Below are positions 62,701 through 64,000 of a stretch of DNA of 64,000 nucleotides, piece by piece. The position numbers and the translations under genes were made by a program. This stretch comes from Siphlonurus alternatus (Eukaryota > Arthropoda > Insecta > Ephemeroptera > Siphlonuridae): positions 25,820,118 to 25,884,117 of the forward strand of contig OX463780.1 in the NCBI GenBank assembly GCA_949825025.1. Reading direction: 5' to 3'. Within the stretch, counting starts at the first letter, position 1. The number at the start of each line of letters is the position of its first letter. The notes beneath the pieces are model-generated. The model ran no database searches and was not told where the DNA came from. It worked only from the letters and a program-made list of their open reading frames with translations.

Positions 62701-63398
62701 TACTTTGTTGTTTTGCGAAATTACATGATATTAATACTTATTCATTAAGAAATGCTTTAATTTTTATTTATTAGTCAGCAATTTATTTCCTGTCTTCGGA
62801 TCCTTGCATTTGCCTGCACTAATTATTATAAATGTTTATTTCTCCTGTAAAATAGGTTTTTAATCCAATTGTTGCTGACGTTGCTGTTCATATTTCACTG
62901 CGTTTAAAATTATAACCAAAGAGTTCATATTGTATAATATAAAATCTCTGTTATAACGTTCTGCATCGCTATAATGGACATCAAAAATAGCCAGAAAGAA
63001 CATTCATAGATGATTCCCTGTAGACACTTGTGACGATATGATGATCACTAAAAATAAACTTTTAACATGCAGCATTGTGTACCCGTTTGGTGATTAACTT
63101 CTTCTTTGCATGTTCTCAGTACCACGAGGATACGGACGCAGGGTTCGGCGGCTCGCTGGCGTGCTGCCTGGTGCTGCTGTCACTGTTGGGTGCACTGCAG
63201 AGTGTGGTGCTCCCGCGCACCACTATCCTCCTGGTGCTCTTCCTCACTGCCTTCGCATGGGTGGCCGTGGTGCTGATGCTGCTGCTGGCCGTCCGACTCC
63301 GACTCATCATCTGGGACATCTCACAGAGCTTCGTGCTCCGCCTCGCCATCACCGCCTTCTCAATCGTTCTCGTGTACGCCGTTGCGCAAGTCAATGTG
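9073..63398 (+). CDS. rut: Rutabaga-type adenylate cyclase, 5' and central part (13 exons, gene runs off the right edge)
   Basis: This gene encodes a membrane adenylate cyclase that makes cAMP from ATP at the plasma membrane. The rut/ADCY1 class is stimulated by Ca2+/calmodulin and Gs and acts in insect learning. The 13 exons join in phase to 721 residues. In order they give six membrane helices at about 49-71, 82-98, 107-127, 155-172, 175-194 and 206-223; a helical linker ending [13 protein letters not shown]; a C1a domain (about 288-470) with metal-binding Asp299 in [10 protein letters not shown] and Asp343 in [10 protein letters not shown]; a basic amphipathic calmodulin-type helix at about 486-510; and the first helices of the second membrane bundle (about 638-719). 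Similarity throughout C1a and C1b is greatest to ADCY1 and Drosophila rut as I remember them, rather than to the Gi-inhibited ADCY5/6 class. The C2 domain is outside the window. The start is the first ATG in its exon; an in-frame TAA precedes it at 9064. Confidence 0.95.
9307..9593 (+). other. Intron 1
   Basis: A short phase-0 intron (287 bp) with donor GTGAGA and acceptor CCGTGTTTCAG. No repeats or other features are visible. Confidence 0.9.
9594..9827 (+). CDS. rut: rut coding exon 2 (residues 79-156)
   Basis: This exon encodes membrane helices 2 and 3. [20 protein letters not shown] is followed by the short loop RLMHDSH and then a second hydrophobic run [20 protein letters not shown]. After that comes an Ala/Ser/Pro/His-rich loop and [13 protein letters not shown] leading into helix 4. 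It has the same length as exon 1 (234 bp) and phase 0 at both ends. The acceptor is TTTCAG and the donor is GTACGT. Confidence 0.93.
9828..12878 (+). other. Intron 2
   Basis: A phase-0 intron of about 3 kb. Most of it is AT-rich with A/T homopolymers (for example 10349-10371, 10826-10837 and 12623-12638). A double CRE-like sequence, TGACGTCATCACGTCA, lies at 11096-11111. Its last 140 bases contain several copies of the nuclear-receptor half-site AGGTCA on the minus strand (TGACCTTGACC at 12844) and a decayed tandem copy of the exon 3 start, described separately. Confidence 0.9.
12743..12845 (+). pseudogene. Decayed partial duplicate of the exon 3 acceptor and exon start
   Basis: The sequence CTTCACTTT...GGTGCTTACAG followed by ATGGTGCTCGT repeats, 87 bp upstream, the real CTTCACTTT...GGTGCTCACAG followed by GTGGTGTTCGT of exon 3. 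Downstream, ACTACGCACGTGG and GTGGTG-CGCTCTGCTCAC also match exon 3 positions, with deletions. If the upstream AG (12790-12791) were used after exon 2, the frame would read 17 residues ([17 protein letters not shown]) to TGA at 12843-12845. It therefore works as a degenerate exon relic and a potential poison 3' splice site. Confidence 0.7.
12879..13022 (+). CDS. rut: rut coding exon 3 (residues 157-204)
   Basis: This exon encodes membrane helices 4 and 5. [14 protein letters not shown] is followed by the short polar turn RTW and then [20 protein letters not shown], ending [10 protein letters not shown]. It is 48 codons long with phase 0 at both ends. The acceptor is GCTCACAG and the donor is GTAAAT. 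MLPLRTW between the helices is a conserved turn in animal membrane cyclases. Confidence 0.93.
14656..14785. mobile_element. Imperfect MITE with CGATTCA ends
   Basis: The left end CGATTCACAAAGAAAGATAT pairs imperfectly with the right end CTGGGTAATCC...ATGAATCG. A similar left end (CGATTCACGAAGGGGTTA) occurs at about 13927, and related ATTCACAAAGAACTT ends delimit a clearer element at 54514-54629. These probably form one diverged family. Borders are approximate. Confidence 0.4.
16221..16441. mobile_element. MITE, family 3 copy A (AAGGCGGATTCACATGG ends)
   Basis: The left end AAGGCGGATTCACATGGCGA is matched at the right by GCCATGTGGATCCGCCTTAA, its reverse complement with one change. The interior contains CTTGCGACGCGAATAATGCA and CATATTTGGCGATTAAAA. 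A second copy starts at 63735 with TTAAGGTGGATTTACATG and the same interior blocks. The right end finishes in TTAA, but the left flank does not show an intact TTAA, so piggyBac-type insertion is only a possibility. Confidence 0.75.
18856..18900. repeat. Dispersed (TTGG)n / GGGGCAATT repeat, copy 1
   Basis: TGATTGGTTGGTTGGTTGGT is followed by ATTTTGGGGCAATTTACAC. A related stretch with TGATTGATTGATGG and ATATTTTGGGGCAATTGAC lies at about 57485-57522. This suggests the end of a dispersed element with a short simple-repeat tail. The class is not identified. Confidence 0.4.
19017..19083. repeat. (AAAT)n microsatellite
   Basis: About 67 bp of AATA/AAAT tetranucleotide repeats with one irregular unit near its start. 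The minus-strand ORF with repeated LFIY units across it is an artefact of the repeat. Confidence 0.95.
19993..20370. mobile_element. Near-complete palindromic element, 378 bp
   Basis: The arms start TTAAGGTAGAGATAA and end TTATCTCTACCTTAA, and the match continues almost to the centre at about 20175-20190 with few mismatches. One arm carries CAGCTGGCCCAATGCTAAAA and AACGAGCTAGTTTTCGAG, mirrored in the other. TTAA stands at both outer ends. No ORF. Transcribed as part of an intron, it would fold into one long hairpin. Confidence 0.9.
20907..20950. repeat. Purine-rich low-complexity tract
   Basis: A run of G residues followed by (GA)n and (GGA)n. The GAGAGAGAG part matches the binding consensus of insect GAGA factor, but low complexity alone explains it. 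Confidence 0.85.
22167..22302. repeat. Pyrimidine-rich (CT/TCTC) tract
   Basis: About 135 bp dominated by C and T with many CTCTCTC runs, which read as GAGA on the minus strand. It generates several overlapping spurious ORFs on both strands. It may bind GAGA-type factors; there is no direct evidence. Confidence 0.75.
23516..23665 (+). CDS. rut: rut coding exon 4 (residues 205-254)
   Basis: This exon encodes membrane helix 6 and the start of the cytoplasmic signalling helix. [20 protein letters not shown] is the last helix of the first bundle. [20 protein letters not shown] and EDENEKL form the charged helical linker that couples the bundle to the C1 domain in class III cyclases. It is 50 codons with phase 0 at both ends, acceptor TTTCAG and donor GTGAGT. 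It is the least AT-rich DNA within several kilobases. Confidence 0.94.
23716..23852. mobile_element. MITE with TAAAGCCTATATTACACGAT ends
   Basis: A 137-bp inverted repeat. The left end TAAAGCCTATATTACACGAT and the following ACAATTTTTC are perfectly mirrored at the right end. The centre is less well paired. It inserted about 50 bp inside the intron after exon 4, close to the splice donor but without changing it. Confidence 0.88.
24764..24942. repeat. (TAATA)n followed by (TA)n microsatellite
   Basis: About 140 bp of a perfect or near-perfect pentanucleotide (TATAA/TAATA) array that passes directly into about 40 bp of alternating TA. The two overlapping minus-strand ORFs of repeated Tyr and Ile are artefacts of the array. 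It is likely to be length-polymorphic. Confidence 0.97.
26593..26925. mobile_element. Fold-back MITE, family 1 copy B
   Basis: A palindromic element of 333 bp beginning ATGGAGTACCGACCTCAA and ending with its exact reverse complement. Inside that, the conserved arm blocks of family 1 follow (AGAAATGGATAGAGGGT and TTATGCTACTCTGA). The terminal 18 bases differ from those of copies A, C and D but are still matched between its own two ends. The centre is GC-richer and unrelated to copies A and D except for a CTTAATAAAAG motif. Confidence 0.85.
29719..29768. repeat. (TA)n microsatellite
   Basis: About 50 bp of alternating TA. Confidence 0.95.
30582..30700 (+). CDS. rut: rut coding exon 5 (residues 255-294)
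   Basis: This exon encodes the end of the signalling helix and entry to C1a: [20 protein letters not shown], then the 290-loop region through [18 protein letters not shown] and FHKIYI...ENV are near-invariant in ADCY1/8-type enzymes. The exon is 119 bp and ends in phase 2, so Ser294 is split (AG|C) with exon 6. Acceptor is ATTTCAG and donor is GTAAGA. Confidence 0.96.
31624..32409. mobile_element. hAT-like non-autonomous insertion in the left arm
   Basis: A 786-bp segment present in the left arm but absent from the right arm. It starts CAGAGCGAACTTGAGTAG and ends with CTACTCAAGTATGCTCTG, imperfect terminal inverted repeats of roughly 25-40 bp with CAGAG termini. It is flanked by the direct repeat CCTGTAC (31617-31623 and 32410-32416). 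The right arm has a single CCTGTAC at the matching place, which gives the empty site. CAGAG ends fit hAT elements, although hAT usually makes 8-bp rather than 7-bp duplications. No transposase ORF. Confidence 0.88.
32987..33058 (+). repeat. tRNA-like module (left arm copy)
   Basis: GGGCGTCTGTGGCCTAGTGG resembles a tRNA 5' end and A box, and AGGTTCAAATCCCCT resembles the B box and T loop about 40 bases later. The acceptor and T stems do not pair properly, so this looks like a tRNA-derived SINE head or tRNA pseudogene rather than a functional tRNA. Its mirror copy is in the right arm. Confidence 0.5.
33335..33406 (-). repeat. tRNA-like module (right arm copy)
   Basis: The reverse complement of the module at 32987-33058, with the same A-box-like and B-box-like motifs. 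It is part of the long inverted repeat. Confidence 0.5.
34183..34461 (+). repeat. Three-copy 93-bp tandem repeat
   Basis: Units start at 34183 (TGGTAAAAGTTTACC), 34276 (TAGTAAAAGTTTACC) and 34369 (TGGTAAAAATTTACT), exactly 93 bp apart. Each continues through a CTACAATG/TTTACAAT motif, a GCAAGTT block and a TATTATAACGT-like block. The copies are clearly diverged. Because 93 is a multiple of three, a 31-residue peptide repeat (LVKVYH..) is open through copies 1 and 2 and closes in copy 3. I treat it as subterminal repeat DNA of the surrounding element, not as a protein. Confidence 0.85.
34500..35510 (+). pseudogene. Possible two-exon gene fragment inside the composite element
   Basis: An open stretch ending ATTATAAG before GTAAGC (donor at 34682) is followed 439 bp later by GTTTGCAG and a less AT-rich exon-like sequence (35121 on). 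Joined directly in the frame of the first piece, the protein would end soon after (RTTMRSLV, then TGA). In the other frame the second piece encodes [20 protein letters not shown] and on to a TAA at 35252. A polyadenylation-type AATAAA lies at 35488. I recognise neither peptide. It may be a captured host exon pair or chance. Confidence 0.25.
34856..34973. mobile_element. MITE, family 4 copy A (ACGTTCACATGACG ends)
   Basis: A 118-bp inverted repeat beginning ACGTTCACATGACGGTGTTT and ending with AACAGCGTCATGTGAACGT. A more perfect copy lies at 51797-51907, sharing the CGTTGACGAC and ATAAGAATAACAT interior. Confidence 0.85.
35763..35967. repeat. Palindromic element (about 205 bp)
   Basis: The inner arms GCAAAGATGAGGTCAAACTT and AAGTCCGGATTAA are perfectly mirrored about a 38-bp loop. 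Outer arms pair imperfectly through TTTAGTAAC and AAGTATGTAAAATTTAAAA. It lies inside the composite element. Confidence 0.8.
38003..38160. mobile_element. MITE, family 2 copy B (partial or diverged)
   Basis: It contains CACCGGAAAGTTACCGGAAG at the left and AATTTTCAATTAATTTGAC at the right, matching the ends of the element at 7211-7432, with a shorter and diverged middle. Borders are approximate. Confidence 0.6.
40659..40999 (+). mobile_element. tRNA-derived SINE
   Basis: The 5' part has an A-box-like GTCGCAGTGGTATGTG and a B-box-like GGTCGTGAGTTTGACCCCAG about 45 bases later, as in a tRNA-derived RNA polymerase III promoter. A body of about 240 bp follows, rich in GACC/ACTAGG-type motifs, and the 3' end is the A-rich tail TTAATAAAAATACAATAC. 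The A tract before it (40650-40658) may belong to the target site. No second copy was seen in this window. Confidence 0.6.
41006..41324. mobile_element. Fold-back MITE, family 1 copy C
   Basis: A 319-bp palindromic element beginning ATGGACAATTTGCATGA and ending with its exact complement. The arm blocks (AGAAATGGATAGAGGGTGC, CTACTCTGAATTTTT) are shared with copies A, B and D. The centre is itself an inverted repeat and contains TGACGTCA at 41187, paired with TTACGTCACG on the other side. The minus-strand [16 protein letters not shown] is simply the arm translated. Confidence 0.88.
44190..44521. mobile_element. Fold-back MITE, family 1 copy D
   Basis: A 332-bp element with the same ends (ATGGACAACATACATGAA) and the same centre (GGCACCCCTGAATCC, GACGCCTCCAGGGGGCG) as copy A, so A and D form one subfamily. 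No target-site duplication is evident. Confidence 0.88.
44665..44906. mobile_element. Short element with TATACAGGGTGTCC ends
   Basis: The left end TATACAGGGTGTCCACA and the right end TGCGGACACCCTGTATA are inverted matches with TA at the borders. Ends of the form CAGGGTGTCC next to TA are common for Tc1/mariner-like short elements in insects. The 242-bp interior is AT-rich without a transposase. Confidence 0.75.
46299..46410 (+). CDS. rut: rut coding exon 6 (residues 295-331, C1a catalytic core)
   Basis: This exon encodes [20 protein letters not shown] and [16 protein letters not shown]. Asp299 in FADIVGF is the first of the two aspartates that bind the catalytic metal ions. The codon for Ser294 is completed by its first base. 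It ends in phase 0. Acceptor is CTGTTTCAG and donor is GTGAGT. The sequence is almost identical to the matching part of ADCY1 as I remember it. Confidence 0.97.
46411..48947 (+). other. Intron 6
   Basis: A phase-0 intron of 2.5 kb. It contains an inverted-repeat element (47016-47566) and homopolymer tracts (T run at 46791-46808, G run at 47870-47879). The rest is AT-rich and empty. Confidence 0.92.
47016..47566. mobile_element. Element with AATGGGGAATTCTC ends
   Basis: The left end AATGGGGAATTCTC is mirrored by GAGAATTCCCCATT at the right. An inner pair, GACGTAGAAACTCCCTAG against CTAGGCAGTTCCTACGTC, is also inverted. Intervening parts pair poorly, so this is probably an old MITE of about 550 bp. 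Confidence 0.55.
48948..49075 (+). CDS. rut: rut coding exon 7 (residues 332-374)
   Basis: This exon encodes [20 protein letters not shown], then [20 protein letters not shown] and AI. Asp343 in LGDCYYC is the second metal-binding aspartate. The [10 protein letters not shown] motif is the class III cyclase signature in the C1 domain. It ends in phase 2 (GC|G, Ala374). Acceptor is GTGTGCAG and donor is GTGAGT. Confidence 0.97.
49076..51312 (+). other. Intron 7
   Basis: A phase-2 intron of 2.2 kb. It holds a perfect 39-base palindrome at 49311-49349. The rest is AT-rich with no supported feature, apart from a CCCCCCGGGGGG run at about 50241-50252. The acceptor GCGCGCGCAG has an unusual alternating GC tract instead of pyrimidines. 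Confidence 0.92.
49311..49349. repeat. Perfect 39-base palindrome
   Basis: Two exactly complementary 19-base arms (GAACATAGAGAAATATATT and its complement) around a single C. It could extrude as a hairpin or be a recent inverted duplication. It resembles no known site. Confidence 0.9.
51313..51471 (+). CDS. rut: rut coding exon 8 (residues 374-427)
   Basis: This exon encodes [20 protein letters not shown], then [20 protein letters not shown] and [20 protein letters not shown] and [20 protein letters not shown] are the most conserved stretch of C1a and contribute to the catalytic interface with C2. Phase 2 at both ends. TGACGTCA at 51427 lies within the Asn-Asp-Val-Thr codons, so it need not be regulatory. 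Donor is GTGAGT. Confidence 0.97.
51797..51907. mobile_element. MITE, family 4 copy B
   Basis: A nearly perfect 111-bp inverted repeat with ends CACTACGTTTACATGACGG and the complement. It has the same interior as 34856-34973 (ATAAGAATAACAT between the arms). Confidence 0.92.
52799..52831. repeat. Short perfect hairpin
   Basis: TTAACACTATGGAA and its complement flank a loop of about 5 bases. Function unknown. Confidence 0.8.
53376..53520 (+). CDS. rut: rut coding exon 9 (residues 427-475)
   Basis: This exon encodes [20 protein letters not shown], then [20 protein letters not shown] and VPPPRRRK. It completes C1a: the last strand TYFIVPP is followed by a basic tail that starts C1b. VEPGHG..R..YLRDH is typical of the ADCY1/rut class. 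The first base completes Gly427; the exon ends in phase 0. Acceptor is CATGCAG and donor is GTAAGC. Confidence 0.96.
53521..54128 (+). other. Intron 9
   Basis: A phase-0 intron of 608 bp. It has a degraded copy of MITE family 2 (about 53600-53740) and a hairpin at 53744-53787 (TTTCATATCC mirrored). Acceptor is TTTCTTCAG. Confidence 0.92.
53600..53740. mobile_element. MITE, family 2 copy C (truncated)
   Basis: It shows GAAAGTAGCGGGAAGTATGAA and then TTTGTTTGAAATTTAGTTT, and GAAGTACTGAC, in the same order as the interior of 7211-7432. The right end is missing. Listed from interior similarity only. Confidence 0.5.
54129..54299 (+). CDS. rut: rut coding exon 10 (residues 476-532, calmodulin-binding region)
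   Basis: This exon encodes the C1b segment that in ADCY1 binds Ca2+/calmodulin. [17 protein letters not shown] is followed by [14 protein letters not shown]. The helix alternates basic and bulky hydrophobic residues (Lys488, Leu489, Phe491, Val497-499, Leu501-502, Lys506) and ends in the PFSN block that follows the calmodulin site in ADCY1. RKLS at 487-490 is a plausible PKA target, which is inference only. The end is less conserved ([14 protein letters not shown]). Phase 0 at both ends. Donor is GTAAGC. Confidence 0.95.
54514..54629. mobile_element. MITE with TATTCACAAAGAACTT ends
   Basis: The left end TATTCACAAAGAACTT and the following GTGTAGAAAATTTTAG are mirrored, with a few changes, by CTAAAATCTACGCAAAG and TTCTTTGTGAATA at the right. 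About 116 bp. Possibly related to the element at 14656-14785. Confidence 0.8.
55357..55437 (+). repeat. Two-copy tandem repeat of about 40 bp
   Basis: ATTATTTAAAAAATAATAAG with ACTATCATTTATTAACCAAT is repeated immediately with one inserted A and one or two substitutions. A recent local duplication. Confidence 0.85.
56489..56699. mobile_element. MITE, family 5 copy A (TTATGACCAGA ends)
   Basis: The left part CAGAGGTCTCGTGTCTTATG with ACCAGATAAAA pairs with TTTTCTGGTCATAACACATG and GAAGTCTCTGACCTGG on the right. Another member with TTATGGCCAGAAATTTGA arms is at about 58640-58800. Borders are approximate. Confidence 0.55.
58640..58800. mobile_element. MITE, family 5 copy B
   Basis: CACTTCCGTGTTTTATGGCC with AGAAATTTGA is mirrored by TCAAATTTCTGGCCATGGAA and GTCTCTGAC. 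The exon-like ORF over the right arm (58755-58863) is explained by this repeat. Confidence 0.6.
59727..59828 (+). CDS. rut: rut coding exon 11 (residues 533-566, possible cassette exon)
   Basis: An open GC-rich segment encoding [16 protein letters not shown], then [18 protein letters not shown]. It is 102 bp with phase 0 at both ends, so it can be skipped without a frame shift. The donor AAG|GTAAGC is strong. The acceptor TTGTAG has a poor pyrimidine tract, and a second frame is also open. It lies in C1b, the most variable part of these enzymes, and I recognise no conserved motif in it. Inclusion in the mature mRNA is therefore less certain than for the other exons. Confidence 0.7.
59829..60399 (+). 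other. Intron 11
   Basis: A phase-0 intron of 571 bp, AT-rich, without visible features. Acceptor is GTTCACAG. Confidence 0.85.
60400..60585 (+). CDS. rut: rut coding exon 12 (residues 567-628)
   Basis: This exon encodes the distal C1b segment: [20 protein letters not shown], then [20 protein letters not shown] and [37 protein letters not shown] matches the NRVNRYISRLLEAR-type block that precedes the second membrane bundle in ADCY1. The basic cluster [10 protein letters not shown] could be a regulatory phosphorylation site, which is inference. It has 62 codons and phase 0 at both ends. Acceptor is CACAG and donor is GTGAGT. Confidence 0.95.
60586..63119 (+). other. Intron 12
   Basis: A phase-0 intron of 2.5 kb, AT-rich, with homopolymer T tracts (61031-61046, 61640-61650, 62350-62367). 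The less AT-rich part just after exon 12 (60640-60780) and the patch at 62400-62510 hold no coherent ORF. Acceptor is TTCTCAG. Confidence 0.92.
63120..63398 (+). CDS. rut: rut coding exon 13 (residues 629-721, start of second membrane bundle)
   Basis: This exon encodes [10 protein letters not shown] and then three hydrophobic helices at about 638-659, 663-686 and 699-719, separated by LPRTT and the amphipathic [17 protein letters not shown]. The order and the IIWDIS motif follow rut-type cyclases. It ends in phase 0 after QVNV at GTGAGT. The remaining helices, the extracellular loop and the whole C2 catalytic domain must lie to the right of the window. Confidence 0.96.
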
Positions 63399-63509
63399 GT
63401 GAGTGTCCTCGCGGCCGTATTTTGTTTGATTACAATAAGACTTGATTATCACCAGTTTTATTGTTGAAACAGTGGCGTATTATAGACTAAATAGTGAGTA
63501 TTATACAGA

Positions 63510-63682
63510 CAGGCGTGGATCCAAGGGGAGGGGGGCTATCCCGCCTTCTCAAAAAGGTCCCAAAATACATTGAAGGTGTTACCATCCCCCGCCCGTCGCC
63601 CCCCTCCCACCCCAAACTTTAACAATGCGGGATAGACCTCCCCCGTACCCCCCCCCAGAACTGCGCACTAGATCCGCCCTTG
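63510..63682. mobile_element. Short GC-rich element with CAGGCGTGGATC / GATCCGCCCTTG ends
   Basis: The left end CAGGCGTGGATCCAAGGGG and the right end CTAGATCCGCCCTTG are imperfect inverted repeats of the CAGGGGCGGATC type found on short hAT-like elements. Between them are runs of G (left) and C (right) with CTATCCCGCC mirrored by GCGGGATAG. About 173 bp; borders are approximate. Confidence 0.55.
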
Positions 63683-63734
63683 ATTTATAAAGGAATTTTC
63701 AGGATCCCAATGCACACAAAAACACTCGCAGCCT

Positions 63735-64000
63735 TAAGGTGGATTTACATGCGCCATTTCCAGTCTGCGACGCGACGCGATCTCGAATAATGCGCACTTG
63801 CTGCATGTTACATCCATTGGCGGTCATATTTGGTAATTAAAAAAACATCCATATTTGGCAATTAAAAAAAAAGAGGACGAAATCTTTAATTTTTGCACAA
63901 GCATTATGCTGAATGCCGTGTAATTCGACCCGGGGAGTTCGAAACAGACGCTTTTTCAAAAGATTCAACTAGAAGCAAAAAAACGGGATTTTTCAATCTT
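63735..64000. mobile_element. MITE, family 3 copy B (cut by the window edge)
   Basis: It starts TTAAGGTGGATTTACATG and shares CTGCGACGCGACGCG, CGAATAATGCGCACTTGCTG and GGTCATATTTGGTAATTAAAA with 16221-16441. A CATATTTGG(T/C)AATTAAAAAAA unit is tandemly duplicated at about 63827-63873. Its right end is not in the window. Confidence 0.7.

Larger units (their letters stand above)
63399..64000 (+). other. Intron 13 (truncated by the window edge)
   Basis: The donor is GTGAGT; the acceptor is outside the window. It holds a GC-rich element (63510-63682) and the left part of a family 3 MITE (63735 onward). Confidence 0.85.

Noticed and set aside
1..64000. CRISPR arrays, bacterial operons, riboswitches or prophage
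   Set aside because: The window is clearly a eukaryotic intron-rich locus. No such structures are present, and the regular repeats found are microsatellites, MITEs and a three-copy tandem.

Overview
The window is eukaryotic nuclear DNA, AT-rich and full of introns and short inverted-repeat elements. It carries one confidently identified gene, on the + strand: the 5' and central part of an insect-type rutabaga (rut) membrane adenylate cyclase, the Ca2+/calmodulin-stimulated ADCY1-class enzyme. Protein similarity and gene architecture point to a hexapod. A hemipteran-like genome is only a guess from the density of MITE-type repeats.

Layout. Positions 1-6880 lie upstream and hold mostly AT-rich non-coding sequence, one fold-back element and one doubtful small exon. 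A GC-rich candidate 5' leader exon (6881-7007) carries two upstream ORFs. Thirteen coding exons follow at 9073-9306, 9594-9827, 12879-13022, 23516-23665, 30582-30700, 46299-46410, 48948-49075, 51313-51471, 53376-53520, 54129-54299, 59727-59828, 60400-60585 and 63120-63398. All have GT-AG introns and compatible phases. Together they encode 721 residues without a stop: N-terminus, six-helix bundle, signalling helix, complete C1a cyclase domain, C1b with the calmodulin-binding helix, and the first helices of the second membrane bundle. The rest of that bundle and the C2 domain lie beyond position 64000.

The introns total about 50 kb. The largest, between exons 5 and 6 (15.6 kb), contains a nest of mobile elements. 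An outer element of about 5 kb has TIR-like ends. Inside it is a long inverted repeat with arms of about 0.9 kb, and the left arm of that is interrupted by a 786-bp hAT-like insertion with a 7-bp target duplication. The outer element also holds a three-copy 93-bp tandem repeat, a small palindromic element and a possible two-exon gene fragment. Several other MITE families occur in two to four copies across the locus, and there is a tRNA-derived SINE.

Points of regulatory interest are the two upstream ORFs, a NAGNAG acceptor at the start-codon exon, a decayed tandem copy of the exon 3 acceptor that would give a truncated protein if used, a possible cassette exon (exon 11) in C1b, and an apparent excess of perfect TGACGTCA (CRE) octamers in a gene whose product makes cAMP. 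I found no convincing second protein-coding gene, no RNA gene other than tRNA-like modules in repeats, and no clearly new molecular system.
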